A stretch of DNA of 64,000 bases from Cryobacterium suzukii. GTDB taxonomy: Bacteria; Actinomycetota; Actinomycetes; Actinomycetales; Microbacteriaceae. The position numbers and the translations under genes are program-made. This document shows positions 43,804 through 51,987 of this stretch, piece after piece. The stretch's first letter is position 1. Each line of letters starts with the position of its first letter. The stretch is taken from NCBI RefSeq assembly GCF_004403185.1, contig NZ_SOHJ01000004.1, forward strand, positions 465,768 to 529,767, in the 5' to 3' direction. Under the pieces are notes generated by a model. It searched no databases. It saw only the letters and a program-made list of their open reading frames with translations, and was not told where the DNA came from.

Positions 43804-44467
43804 TCGCATCAAACACGACGCCCCCGTGCTCATCATCGGGCTTGGACGGTTTGGCGCGGCCACGGCCGGCCAGCTCGACCGACTGGGCCGCGAAGTGCTC
43901 GTCGTCGACACGAGCGACGCCCTCGTCTCGAAGTGGTCGGAGCGAGTGACCCACGCCGTTCAAGCGGATGGCCGTTCTCTCGAGGCCCTGCAACAAATTG
44001 GCGCTCAGGACTTCTCAATCGCCGTCTGCGCAGTCGGGTCGTCGGTGGAAGCCAGCGTGCTGATCGTCGCCAATCTGGTGGACCTGAAGATTCAACAGAT
44101 CTGGGCCAAGGCCATCTCCAAGTCGCACGGCAAGATTCTCGAACGCATCGGCGCCAACCACGTCATCTACCCCGAAGCCGAGGCCGGCGAGCGCGTCGCC
44201 CACCTGGTGTCGGGTCGCATGCTCGACTTCATCGAATTCGACGATGATTTCGCCCTGGTGAAGATGTACCCGCCGAAGCCCATCCGCGGCCTCGCCCTCG
44301 TCGATTCGGGCGTGCGCCGCAAGTACAACGTGACCGTCGTCGGCGTCAAAAGCCCCGGCAAACCGTTCACCTACGCGACCCCGGAGACCGTGGTGTCCAA
44401 CCATGACCTCATCATCGTGTCGGGCGCCGAGGCCGATATTGAACGGTTCGCCGCGCTCGGTTCGTAG
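43796..44467 (+). CDS. TrkA/KtrA regulatory RCK subunit
   Basis: 223 aa. N-terminal RCK Rossmann domain 'VLIIGLGRFGAATAGQLDRLGREVLVVD' (about 10-37) and 'QIWAKAISKSHGKILERIGANHVIYPEAEAGERVA', then a C-terminal TrkA_C domain ('LALVDSGVRRKYNVTVVGV', 'VVSNHDLIIVSGAEADIERFA'). It gates the coupled channel in response to nucleotides. TTG 43796 starts inside the last codons of trkH. A hairpin CTCCCCC/GGGGGAG (44470-44488) follows the stop. Confidence 0.93.
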   Translation: MVDRIKHDAPVLIIGLGRFGAATAGQLDRLGREVLVVDTSDALVSKWSERVTHAVQADGRSLEALQQIGAQDFSIAVCAVGSSVEASVLIVANLVDLKIQQIWAKAISKSHGKILERIGANHVIYPEAEAGERVAHLVSGRMLDFIEFDDDFALVKMYPPKPIRGLALVDSGVRRKYNVTVVGVKSPGKPFTYATPETVVSNHDLIIVSGAEADIERFAALGS

Positions 44468-44469
44468 CA

Positions 44470-44488
44470 CTCCCCCTATTTGGGGGAG
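44470..44488 (+). terminator. Hairpin after the trk operon
   Basis: CTCCCCC-TATTT-GGGGGAG is a perfect 7-bp stem 2 bp after the TrkA stop. No T run follows, so it is a likely but unproven terminator. Confidence 0.5.
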
Positions 44489-44582
44489 ACGACCGACTAG
44501 TCTCCTATTTACGGACACTTCTCGCAGCAGCTCCACCCAGGTTGCGCGCTGACGACGTGTGCGCGAACGGAAAGGCTCACCT

Positions 44583-45968
44583 ATGTCACCCGACGTCCCC
44601 ACTCCTGCCAACACCCCGGCCGACATTGTCGCCGCAGTTCAGACCGACACGACGGGCGAGGTAACCATAGATGGCTCCCGTCGCCGCGTCACCGGCACCG
44701 ATGAAGCGGGCGTTCGCGAAGAGATCATCGGCCTCGTGGTCGAGACCGCTCGCAGCCGCGGACACTCCGTTCTCCTGCAGGTCAGCGACGAACAGGGCGA
44801 TTGGCCACTGACCGTGCATCCCAACGGGAGGGTTGAGTCGGCCGGACCGGTCGTTGTTGCCAGCCACCCAAAGCGGACGAGCACCGTGCCCCTTCCACTT
44901 GTGACCCCGTTGGAGAACCCGACACCGTTCGCCACGCTCGTGCAGCCGCCCATCGCGGCACCGGCGAGCGCGCTGTTCGAGTCGTTGTTGGCACCCTCGA
45001 CGGATGCCGCGGCCGCATCACCTGCTCTGTCCCCCGTTGCGCCAAACCTGGCCGACTTTCTCAACTCGCGGCCGCCAGCACCCGCCGGACCGGCCGAACG
45101 GGGCTGGCAGGGCGCCCTCCGCCGCCTGACCGGCGGGCTGGTCTCGCCCACGCCGAGTTCGACCGAGCGCCAGCACCGTACGGCCGTCGCGGCCGTACAG
45201 CGCAGCCTGAACGGCCCGCGAACGATCGTGGTACTCAATCCCAAGGGCGGAGCGCACAAGACGACAGCGACGCTGCTCATCGCGGCCACGTTCGGCATCT
45301 ATCGCGGTGGCTACACCCTCGCCTGGGACAACAACGAGACCATGGGCACGCTGGGCGTGCGCGCCCAGGCCGCCCGGCACACCAACACGGCCGTCGACCT
45401 GCTGCGCGACCTCGACCGGTTCGGCGATACCCGCTCCCGGGTGGGGGACCTCGACAACTATGTGCGATCGCAGGGTGACGCACAGTTTGACGCCCTTGCC
45501 TCTGACCTCGATCCGGCGGGCGCAGCGAGCATCGACGCTGACGCCTTTCGCAAGCTTCACACGTCGCTGAGTCGCTTTTACCGGGTTCTCGTGATCGATA
45601 CCGGCAATAACATGCGGGCCAGCAACTGGGAAGCGGCGGTCGATGCCGCCGACCAGCTCGTGATCGTGTCGACCATTCGTGAAGACACCGGTTACGGTGC
45701 GGCGTCGCTGATCGACGGCCTGCGGCAGAAGGGCCACGCCGACAAGGTCGCCCAAGCGGTCACCGTGCTCGCGTCGCCCTCGAAGACCGCTGACGAGCAG
45801 CTGTCGAAGCGTCTGCACGACCACTTTCGCCAGCTGACCCGCACGGTCGTCGACGTTCCGTATGATGCTTCGCTGGTCGGTGGCGGCCCGCTCAACGTCG
45901 ACGCCCTGGCGCCAAGCACCCGTGCAGCGTGGCTGCAGGCGACGGCGGCCATCGCTGAAGGGCTGTAG
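44583..45968 (+). CDS. MinD/ParA-like ATPase with long disordered N-terminus
   Basis: 461 aa from ATG 44583 (GGAAAGG upstream). Residues about 1-90 form a small alpha/beta domain ('GEVTIDGSRRRVTGTDEAGVREEIIGLVVETARSRGHSVLLQVSDEQGDWPLTVHPNG'). About 95-205 is a Pro/Ala-rich linker. The remainder is a ParA/MinD P-loop domain with deviant Walker A 'NPKGGAHKTTATLLIAATFG' (about 219-238) and 'LVIDTGNNMRASNWEAAVDAADQLVIVS'. It resembles MinD-like ATPases of type VII secretion loci and is common in Microbacteriaceae without secretion genes. Cargo unknown. Confidence 0.8.
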   Translation: MSPDVPTPANTPADIVAAVQTDTTGEVTIDGSRRRVTGTDEAGVREEIIGLVVETARSRGHSVLLQVSDEQGDWPLTVHPNGRVESAGPVVVASHPKRTSTVPLPLVTPLENPTPFATLVQPPIAAPASALFESLLAPSTDAAAASPALSPVAPNLADFLNSRPPAPAGPAERGWQGALRRLTGGLVSPTPSSTERQHRTAVAAVQRSLNGPRTIVVLNPKGGAHKTTATLLIAATFGIYRGGYTLAWDNNETMGTLGVRAQAARHTNTAVDLLRDLDRFGDTRSRVGDLDNYVRSQGDAQFDALASDLDPAGAASIDADAFRKLHTSLSRFYRVLVIDTGNNMRASNWEAAVDAADQLVIVSTIREDTGYGAASLIDGLRQKGHADKVAQAVTVLASPSKTADEQLSKRLHDHFRQLTRTVVDVPYDASLVGGGPLNVDALAPSTRAAWLQATAAIAEGL

Positions 45969-45976
45969 CGCGAGGG

Positions 45977-46825
45977 CTACGAGGCGGCGAGTTCTTTCGC
46001 GCGCGCGAGGGCGGCATCCGTTGCGGTGTCGAAGAGCTCTTTCAGCCCGCCCTTTTCGAGCTCCCAGACTGCCCGCTCGGTCGTACCGGCCGGGCTGGTT
46101 ACCTGGCGGCGCAACTCGCTCGGCGACTTGTCGGACACAGCGAGGAGCGCGCTCGCGCCGAGGAAGGTGCCATTGACCATGACGGCGGCCTCTTCGGGGG
46201 TGAAGCCCTTGCTGATGGCCGTTTCGGTGAGCTGTTCGATGAGGTAGAACACGTAGGCCGGGCCGGAGCCGGAGATGGTGCTGAGGGCGTCGAGTTTGTT
46301 CTCGGGTACGACCAGCACGTCGCCGACGGTTGCGAACAGGGCTCGGGTGAGTTCGAGGTCGGCGTCGCTGGACCGGGTGCCGGCACTGATGCCGGTGACG
46401 GCCATGCCCACGACGGCGGGGGTGTTCGGCATGGTGCGGATGACGTGCACGGCGCTCGGCAGGAGCGATTCGAAGGTGTCGATGGTCACGCCGGCCGCGA
46501 CGCTCAAGACGAGCGTGCCCGGCGCAAGGGATTCACCGATTTCGCCGAGCAGATCGGCGACCATGTAAGGCTTCACGGCAATAATGACGATCTGAGCGCC
46601 GTCGATGGCCCTGAGGTTGGCGTCAGCGTCGACCTCGGTCGCATAGGCGGTGACGCCTTCGGTGTCGGCCAGCTCCGCGGCCTTCACCGCGGTGCGGTTG
46701 GTGACTCGAATGCCACCCTCAACGTTCACGCCGGGCTTAAGCAGACCGGCAAGAATGGCGCGGGCCATGGATCCGGCGCCGAGGAAGGCGATCGTGGGCA
46801 GAGTCACAGTCGGGGAAGAAGTCAT
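45977..46825 (-). CDS. proC: Pyrroline-5-carboxylate reductase
   Basis: 282 aa. Rossmann motif 'IAFLGAGSMARAILAGLL', 'VKPYMVADLLGEIG', 'RTMPNTPAVVGMAVTGIS', and C-terminal 'GSGPAYVFYLIEQLTE' and 'LRRQVTSPAGTTERAVWELEKGGLKELF', the proC signature. It reduces P5C to proline. TAGACT lies 6 nt before ATG 46825 (leaderless). It is convergent with the ParA-like gene and divergent from the CDF transporter. Confidence 0.95.
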   Translation of the reverse strand: MTSSPTVTLPTIAFLGAGSMARAILAGLLKPGVNVEGGIRVTNRTAVKAAELADTEGVTAYATEVDADANLRAIDGAQIVIIAVKPYMVADLLGEIGESLAPGTLVLSVAAGVTIDTFESLLPSAVHVIRTMPNTPAVVGMAVTGISAGTRSSDADLELTRALFATVGDVLVVPENKLDALSTISGSGPAYVFYLIEQLTETAISKGFTPEEAAVMVNGTFLGASALLAVSDKSPSELRRQVTSPAGTTERAVWELEKGGLKELFDTATDAALARAKELAAS

Positions 46826-46918
46826 CCGAACAGTCTAGTTTTTCCGCCATCGGGGTGCCCAAAACCATCTCCCCGAGCGCAGCCTGCGACCGGAGACGCG
46901 CAGTTCTAAGATGATTTC

Positions 46919-47881
46919 ATGAGCGCATCCGGCGGAAACAAGGCAATCGTGGCGGCATTCGCGGCCAATCTGGGCATCGCAGTGACCAAGTTCGTGGCGT
47001 GGGGCCTGTCGGGGTCGTCGTCGATGCTCGCCGAGGGCGTGCACTCGGTAGCGGATGCCGGCAATCAGCTCCTCCTGCTGCTGGGCGGTCGCAAGGCGAA
47101 GAGGCGGGCCGACCTGGAGCATCCGTTTGGCTATGGTCGAGAACGCTACGTCTACGCCTTCGTGGTGTCGATCATTCTGTTCTCGATCGGCGGGGTGTTC
47201 TCGCTCTATGAAGGCTTCGACAAGCTGCAGCACCCGCATCCGCTCGAAAATGCCTGGGTGCCGATTCTGGTGCTCGCCATCGCGATGGTGCTCGAAGGCT
47301 TCTCGCTGCGCACCGCGATCAAAGAGTCGAACCATGTGCGAGGAAATGAGACCTGGGTGCAGTTCATTCGGCACGCGAAGGCCCCAGAACTGCCCGTCGT
47401 GCTGCTTGAAGACATAGCGGCCCTCACCGGCCTGGCCTTCGCTTTCGTGGGCGTCGGGCTGACCATCCTCACGGATGAGCCGATCTGGGACGCCGTCGGC
47501 ACGCTCGCCATTGGCGCGCTGCTCGTTTTGGTCGCGATTATTCTCGGCATTGAGACCAAAAGCCTTCTCGTGGGCGAGGGCGCCAGTAAGAAAGACCTCG
47601 ACGCCATCGAGGCGGCCATTCTCGACGGCCAGGAAATCAAGCGCATTATTCATCTCAAGACGCTCTACCTCGGTCCGGATGAGATTCTGGTCGGCGCCAA
47701 GCTCGCCTTCGACGGCGAGCACCGGTTTGCCGACGTCGCCGCCGACATCAACGCCGTCGAAACTCGTATTCGCGTTGCGGTACCGCTTGCACGCACGATC
47801 TATCTCGAGCCAGACATATTTTTTGATCCAAATTCGGCCAATCCGCCTACCGACACCTTTGTGATCAAGGGACTGGAGTAG
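46919..47881 (+). CDS. Cation diffusion facilitator (Zn/Mn-type) transporter
   Basis: 320 aa. Six TM helices with the metal-site motif 'MLAEGVHSVADAGNQLLLLLGG' (HxxxD) and 'EHPFGYGRERYVYAFV' in the loop. A second site 'VVLLEDIAALTGLAFAFVGVG' follows, and the cytoplasmic metallochaperone-like C-terminal domain is present. It exports divalent cations by proton antiport. TAAGAT ends 6 nt before ATG 46919. Exact metal not determined. Confidence 0.9.
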   Translation: MSASGGNKAIVAAFAANLGIAVTKFVAWGLSGSSSMLAEGVHSVADAGNQLLLLLGGRKAKRRADLEHPFGYGRERYVYAFVVSIILFSIGGVFSLYEGFDKLQHPHPLENAWVPILVLAIAMVLEGFSLRTAIKESNHVRGNETWVQFIRHAKAPELPVVLLEDIAALTGLAFAFVGVGLTILTDEPIWDAVGTLAIGALLVLVAIILGIETKSLLVGEGASKKDLDAIEAAILDGQEIKRIIHLKTLYLGPDEILVGAKLAFDGEHRFADVAADINAVETRIRVAVPLARTIYLEPDIFFDPNSANPPTDTFVIKGLE

Positions 47882-47884
47882 ACC

Positions 47885-48361
47885 TCAGCGGGCTGTGCGC
47901 CGGGCGGGATTGTCGAAAAACTCTCGGAGGATCTCGCCGCACTCCACCTCGTTGACGCCGGCGAAGACTTCAACGCGATGGTTAAGTCGGCGGTCGCGCA
48001 GCACGTCGTAAACCGAACCGACCGCGCCCGCCTTCGCATCCCAGGCACCGAAAACGACCGTGGGCACCCGTGCGGCAAGGATCGCACCGGCGCACATGAC
48101 GCAGGGCTCGAGCGTGACGATAAGGGTGCAGTCCGTCAGGTGCCAGTCGCCGGTGTGCACGGCCGCCTGCCGTATGGCGACGACTTCGGCGTGCAGGGTC
48201 GGGTCCTGGTGCCGCTCCCGCTCGTTGCGGCCCCAGCCGATCACTGTGCCCGCAGGGTCGACGACGATGGCTCCAACAGGCACGTCGTCGGAGACCAGGG
48301 CGGAGCGCGCCTCGGTCAGGGCGAGCAGCATCCACTCGGCGTGCTGATCTCGTGCGCTCAT
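47885..48361 (-). CDS. tadA: tRNA adenosine(34) deaminase
   Basis: 158 aa. Zinc deaminase motif '[13 protein letters not shown]' (HAE) and '[17 protein letters not shown]' (PCxxC), with '[30 protein letters not shown]' typical of TadA. It makes inosine-34 in tRNA-Arg(ACG), and a tRNA-Arg with anticodon ACG is present at 53549-53621, the expected substrate. TAAGGT is 5 nt before ATG 48361. Convergent with the CDF transporter and divergent from upp. Confidence 0.92.
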   Translation of the reverse strand: MSARDQHAEWMLLALTEARSALVSDDVPVGAIVVDPAGTVIGWGRNERERHQDPTLHAEVVAIRQAAVHTGDWHLTDCTLIVTLEPCVMCAGAILAARVPTVVFGAWDAKAGAVGSVYDVLRDRRLNHRVEVFAGVNEVECGEILREFFDNPARRTAR

Positions 48362-48369
48362 CTGCCACC

Positions 48370-48398
48370 TTAAACCGGGGAATTGCCTCTAGTAGAAT
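48370..48398 (+). promoter_or_regulatory. upp promoter of leaderless type
   Basis: TTAAAC (48370-48375) and TAGAAT (48393-48398) are separated by 17 bp, and the -10 box ends 7 nt before ATG 48406. No Shine-Dalgarno is present, so transcription should begin at or next to the A of the start codon. Confidence 0.6.
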
Positions 48399-48405
48399 TG
48401 AGCCT

Positions 48406-49038
48406 ATGCGAGTCCATGTTGCCGACCACCCGCTCATTACGCACAAGCTCACCGTGCTTCGCGATAAAGACACGCCCTCACCGCAGTTCCGGTCGCTCGT
48501 GGAGGAGCTCATGACGCTGCTCGCCTACGAGGGCACGCGCGGCGTGCGGGTGGAGGCGGTCACCGTGCAGACCCCCGTGTCGGCGGCTCAGGGCGTGCGT
48601 ATCAGCGACCCAAAGCCGCTGGTCGTGCCGATTCTGCGCGCCGGCCTCGGCATGCTCGAGGGCATGGTCAAGTTGCTGCCCACCGCTGAGGTCGGTTTTC
48701 TCGGCATGGCCCGCAATGAAGAAACGCTGCAGCCCACGACCTACGCCGAGCGGCTGCCCGATGACCTTTCGGATCGGCAGTGTTTTGTGCTCGACCCGAT
48801 GCTCGCCACGGGCGGGTCGCTCATCGCCGCCATTAATTTTCTGTTCGACCGTGGCGCTGTCGACGTGACGGCAATCTGTATTCTGGCCGCACCGGAAGGC
48901 CTCCACGCCGTGGAGCAAGCTCTGGCAGGCCGCGAGGTGACGATCGTGTTGGGCGCCGTGGACGAGAAACTGGACGAACAGGGTTACATCGTGCCCGGTC
49001 TCGGCGACGCCGGCGACCGACTCTACGGCGTGGTCTGA
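48406..49038 (+). CDS. upp: Uracil phosphoribosyltransferase
   Basis: 210 aa. '[29 protein letters not shown]', '[14 protein letters not shown]' and the PRPP loop '[21 protein letters not shown]' identify Upp; '[13 protein letters not shown]' is the conserved C-terminus that binds uracil. It salvages uracil to UMP. ATG 48406 is chosen over an upstream in-frame start at 48352 because the family N-terminus begins here and the -10 box directly precedes it. Confidence 0.95.
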   Translation: MRVHVADHPLITHKLTVLRDKDTPSPQFRSLVEELMTLLAYEGTRGVRVEAVTVQTPVSAAQGVRISDPKPLVVPILRAGLGMLEGMVKLLPTAEVGFLGMARNEETLQPTTYAERLPDDLSDRQCFVLDPMLATGGSLIAAINFLFDRGAVDVTAICILAAPEGLHAVEQALAGREVTIVLGAVDEKLDEQGYIVPGLGDAGDRLYGVV

Positions 49039-49241
49039 CAACCTGATCGATGAACCCGGCCGACGTATGCAGGTCCTGCGACCAGCGACACGCCAGGTCG
49101 GGTTTACATCAATAATCTTCGATTTTTTGATTCCTTGTCCGGGAAAATTTCACAATGATGTGATGGTGCAACGAATCGCCTAAATGAACGCGGCCCCGCG
49201 AACGTGGTGCACGTCATGCAAAGACTTACCGCGACGTCAAA

Positions 49242-49271
49242 TTGACACACGGCGTCACATTCCGCTTTACT
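49242..49271 (+). promoter_or_regulatory. Promoter of the Cys-ended small ORF
   Basis: TTGACA (49242-49247) and TTTACT (49266-49271) are spaced 18 bp apart. The -10 box ends 7 nt before ATG 49279, with no ribosome site between them. This is the same leaderless geometry seen before many other genes in this window. Confidence 0.55.
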
Positions 49272-49278
49272 CGCAGTT

Positions 49279-49383
49279 ATGACAACAAGCGCACGCCCCC
49301 TGACCTCCCTCGAGGCCCCCGGGACTGCCGCCATGATGATGGCCGGCACCCCCGCCATCCGCTGTTGCCGAATGTGCCGCTAA
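49279..49383 (+). CDS. Candidate leaderless 34-aa leader peptide ending in Cys residues
   Basis: ATG 49279 to TAA 49383 encodes 34 residues beginning MTTSARPLTSLEAPG and ending AIRCCRMCR. It has three Cys in the last six codons and a run MMM in the middle. Placement directly after a -35/-10 pair makes expression credible. It is followed by a small hairpin CGAATGCT/AGCATTCG (49443-49450, 49456-49463) and then the winged-helix gene at 49561. Cys-rich leaderless ORFs in actinobacteria can act as cysteine-attenuation leaders; that role is inference. Confidence 0.5.
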   Translation: MTTSARPLTSLEAPGTAAMMMAGTPAIRCCRMCR

Positions 49384-49442
49384 CCGAGACTGCCCTTCGC
49401 GTCCCCAACCTGACTGACTTCTGAATCGTCAGACCGACGCCC

Positions 49443-49463
49443 CGAATGCTTTTAGAGCATTCG
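49443..49463 (+). promoter_or_regulatory. Hairpin between the small ORF and the winged-helix gene
   Basis: CGAATGCT-TTTAG-AGCATTCG, a perfect 8-bp stem 60 bp after the small ORF and about 100 bp before the regulator start. It could be an attenuator arm or a weak terminator; no T run. Confidence 0.4.
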
Positions 49464-49560
49464 CCCCAGACCCCCACGGGTCAACTGGAGCTTTTACAGA
49501 CGGAGATCGCGCTTTCGCGCTTCGTCGGGCTCCCCTCGATCGATCAGTCAAGGACCTCTC

Positions 49561-50265
49561 ATGTCTCTCGCACACATCCACGCCAACCGCCCCACGCACT
49601 TCAACCAGCCCGACCTGACGCTGGCGCCGACGGTCGCCGCCCCACGCATTCGCGCCGTCCCGACCGGCACCGAGGCTCGCGGTTTCGTGCTCTACGTCGG
49701 TATCGATGAGGCCAAAGCGGCCGCAGCCGGCACGAGCCTGAACCGCATCGTTGAGGCGCTCAAGGCCCTCGCCGTAGACATCGCGCCCTCCGCCGAGACG
49801 TATGCCGCCGTCGCCCTGGCCCCCGAGGGCGCTGGCGGACGAGACGTCGACGTCGTGCGCCTGGCCCTGCAGGATCCCGCGGCCCTGGCCCAGCACCGTG
49901 CCGAGCCGGAGGAACAGGACCGTGCTCGCAGCGGAGTCGTAGTGGACATCTCCCGCAAGCGCGTCATCCTTGACAACGAGACCGCGGCACTGACCTACAA
50001 AGAGTTCGAGCTGCTGCAGTACCTCGTACTGCGCGAGGGTCGTACGATCGACCGTGCCGAAATCATTGCCTCCCTATGGAACTCCGCCGACGAGGACGAT
50101 ACCCCGAACGAACGCACCATCGACGTGCACGTTCGTCGCCTGCGCTCTAAACTCGGCCGCTACGAGGACATCGTGCGCACAGTACGCGGCGTGGGCTACC
50201 GCTTTGACCGCCACGCGGACGTCGCCATTCGCCAGTCGACCACGCCGAGCCCCGACCTGTTCTAG
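49561..50265 (+). CDS. Winged-helix (OmpR/PhoB-type) transcriptional regulator without receiver
   Basis: 234 aa. The C-terminal 95 residues are an OmpR-type DNA-binding domain: 'VVDISRKRVILDNETAALTYKEFELLQYLVLREGRTIDRAEIIASLWN' and 'NERTIDVHVRRLRSKLGRYEDIVRTVRGVGYRF'. The N-terminal about 115 residues lack the receiver Asp and look like a small alpha/beta domain ('RGFVLYVGIDEAKAAAAGTSLNRIVEALKALAVDI'). AAGGA precedes ATG 49561. No sensor kinase is adjacent, so it is an orphan. It may be controlled by the upstream small ORF. Confidence 0.85.
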   Translation: MSLAHIHANRPTHFNQPDLTLAPTVAAPRIRAVPTGTEARGFVLYVGIDEAKAAAAGTSLNRIVEALKALAVDIAPSAETYAAVALAPEGAGGRDVDVVRLALQDPAALAQHRAEPEEQDRARSGVVVDISRKRVILDNETAALTYKEFELLQYLVLREGRTIDRAEIIASLWNSADEDDTPNERTIDVHVRRLRSKLGRYEDIVRTVRGVGYRFDRHADVAIRQSTTPSPDLF

Positions 50266-50571
50266 ACAGCCCCGCAGGCGCCTTTAAACAGGACTGAGGG
50301 CCAGTCGCAGAGGCTACGACTGACCCTCTTCCCTTGCACCAAGAGTGTCCTGCAATCACATTTCACGTCGTCCGCCACAGCAAACGGTTGACGCACCTAA
50401 AATATATAACGAATAGGTAACGGGCGCCACCTTTCGTCGATAAAAACCCCTGCGAGTTTCATCCCAAGCACCTGACAATCTCCGATCGCGGTGACGCCGA
50501 CGTCCGTTGCCGGCGGTGCCCGCCCTTGTCGAGTCTCTATCCTTGGAGAACGACGAGGCGAGGAGCCGCAG
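50266..50571 (+). other. 306-bp intergenic region with terminator hairpin
   Basis: After the winged-helix gene a 12-bp stem with one mismatch (GAGGGCCAGTCG 50296-50307, CGACTGACCCTC 50317-50328) and TTCCCTT follows, a likely terminator. The rest is relatively AT-rich around 50395-50420 with TTGACG (50389-50394), probably the MarR promoter. I see no gene. Confidence 0.6.
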
Positions 50572-51033
50572 GTGGTGGATCGAATGATCGCGGTGGGTGC
50601 TTGGGAGTCCCTCTTTCGGGCTCAGGTCGCCATCATGCGTAGTTTGGCAGCAAATTTTCCGTCGAAAGAGATTTCGTTCAACGAGTACGACGTGATGTTC
50701 AACCTGTCTCGGCAGCCTGACCGGCGCATCCGCTTGCGTGAACTCAACCAGCACGTGCTGCTGACCCAGCCGAGCGTGAGCCGCCTCGTTGACCGGTTGG
50801 TTTCTCGTGGATACCTACACAAGCACACCGACCCGACCGACGGGCGCGGCGCCATCATCGAGCTGACGGATGTCGGCCTCGCGCTGTTTCGGCGGGTCGC
50901 CGTTGACCACATGAACTCTATTACCCAGCGCATCGGCGAGACGCTCAATGAATTTGAGCTGCAGCAGCTGACGATGCTCTGCGACAAGCTGCGAATCGAT
51001 TGCCCCGGTGACGACCCGACGCGCCAAGACTAG
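50572..51033 (+). CDS. MarR-family transcriptional regulator
   Basis: 153 aa. Winged helix 'FNEYDVMFNLSRQPDRRIRLRELNQHVLLTQPSVSRLVDRLVSRGYLHKHTDPTDGRGAIIELTDVG' is canonical MarR, flanked by dimerisation helices. GTG 50572 is chosen because AGGAG (50561-50565) is 6 nt upstream; a frame back to 50491 has no support. Two hairpins follow the stop: ACGAGGG/CCCTCGT (51054-51060, 51067-51073) and CTCACCGGGC/GCCCGGTGAG (51107-51116, 51128-51137). Target and ligand unknown. Confidence 0.9.
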   Translation: MVDRMIAVGAWESLFRAQVAIMRSLAANFPSKEISFNEYDVMFNLSRQPDRRIRLRELNQHVLLTQPSVSRLVDRLVSRGYLHKHTDPTDGRGAIIELTDVGLALFRRVAVDHMNSITQRIGETLNEFELQQLTMLCDKLRIDCPGDDPTRQD

Positions 51034-51106
51034 TCAGGAAGTGGGGCGATGGAACGAGGGCCCTACCCCTCGTCCCACCGAGGCAATCCATCGCAGGAAT
51101 GCCTTC

Positions 51107-51137
51107 CTCACCGGGCGCCCGAACATTGCCCGGTGAG
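51107..51137 (+). terminator. 10-bp perfect hairpin after the MarR gene
   Basis: CTCACCGGGC (51107-51116) pairs with GCCCGGTGAG (51128-51137) around 11 nt. A smaller 7-bp hairpin precedes it at 51054-51073. No U run; terminator role inferred from position. Confidence 0.5.
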
Positions 51138-51285
51138 AAACTCGGGCGCAAGCATGTACCGACCTGTGAGAACAACCCGCATACAGATGACTTGAACAAA
51201 ACTCACGTTTGCTGATGCTATCCCAGCTTGGGGGTGGAAACCCTAATCTTGCGCAACCATTCAGCATCCCGCCTACTCTGAAGCC

Positions 51286-51984
51286 ATGCCTTCTCTCTCC
51301 GGTTCATCCGTTCTTGTCGTCGGCGCTACCGGTGGCCTGGGCCGCGCAATTGCCCACCTCCTCAGCGAAGAAGGTGCCCTGCTCACTCTGCACGGGCGCA
51401 GCACCGCGCGCCTCGCAGAACTCGGCACTTCCGGAGCGACGGTTACTGGCGACCTGAGTGATCCTGGCACGGCCACACAGCTCGTGTCTGCCGCCCTCGC
51501 CGCATACGGCCGCCTCGACGGAATCATCAACGCCGCCGGAGTTGTAGCGTTCGGCCCCATGGCGGATGTCACTGACGAAACAATCGATACCCTGATGGCT
51601 GTGAACACGACGGCACCCATGCGCCTGCTTCGGGCGGCCTACCCCGCCCTGATCGAATCCTCCGGCGGGCTCCGTGATCCGTTTTTTGTCACGCTCAGCG
51701 GAGTTGTGAGCGAGCGCCCGACCGCGAACATGGCGGCATACTCGGCCTCGAAGGCAGCCCTCGCGGCCTTCGGGCAAGCGGCGGGCCGGGAAATGCGGCG
51801 GGACGGCATCCGTTTTCTAGATGCACGACCCGGCCACACCGAAACAGGACTGGCCACCCGACCCATCCAAGGGTCAGCACCGCAATTGCCTCACGGCTAT
51901 CAGCCTGCGGATGTCGCACGCCGCATTGTCGACGCGATCATCTCCGGCGAGCGCGACCTGCCGAGCACCGCTTTCGCAGGATAG
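51286..51984 (+). CDS. Short-chain dehydrogenase/reductase
   Basis: 232 aa. Rossmann motif 'VLVVGATGGLGRAIAHLL' (TGxxxGxG variant), 'IINAAGVVAFGP' (NAAG) and catalytic 'AAYSASKAALAAFGQ' (YxxxK), Ser in 'VTLSGVV'. Classical SDR, cofactor and substrate not predictable. TACTCT ends 6 nt before ATG 51286 (leaderless). It is convergent with the photolyase gene. Confidence 0.9.
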   Translation: MPSLSGSSVLVVGATGGLGRAIAHLLSEEGALLTLHGRSTARLAELGTSGATVTGDLSDPGTATQLVSAALAAYGRLDGIINAAGVVAFGPMADVTDETIDTLMAVNTTAPMRLLRAAYPALIESSGGLRDPFFVTLSGVVSERPTANMAAYSASKAALAAFGQAAGREMRRDGIRFLDARPGHTETGLATRPIQGSAPQLPHGYQPADVARRIVDAIISGERDLPSTAFAG

Positions 51985-51987
51985 GCC

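Noticed and set aside
51034-51285. Small gene after the MarR regulator
   Set aside because: The sequence is taken up by two hairpins and a promoter-like segment; no coding signal.
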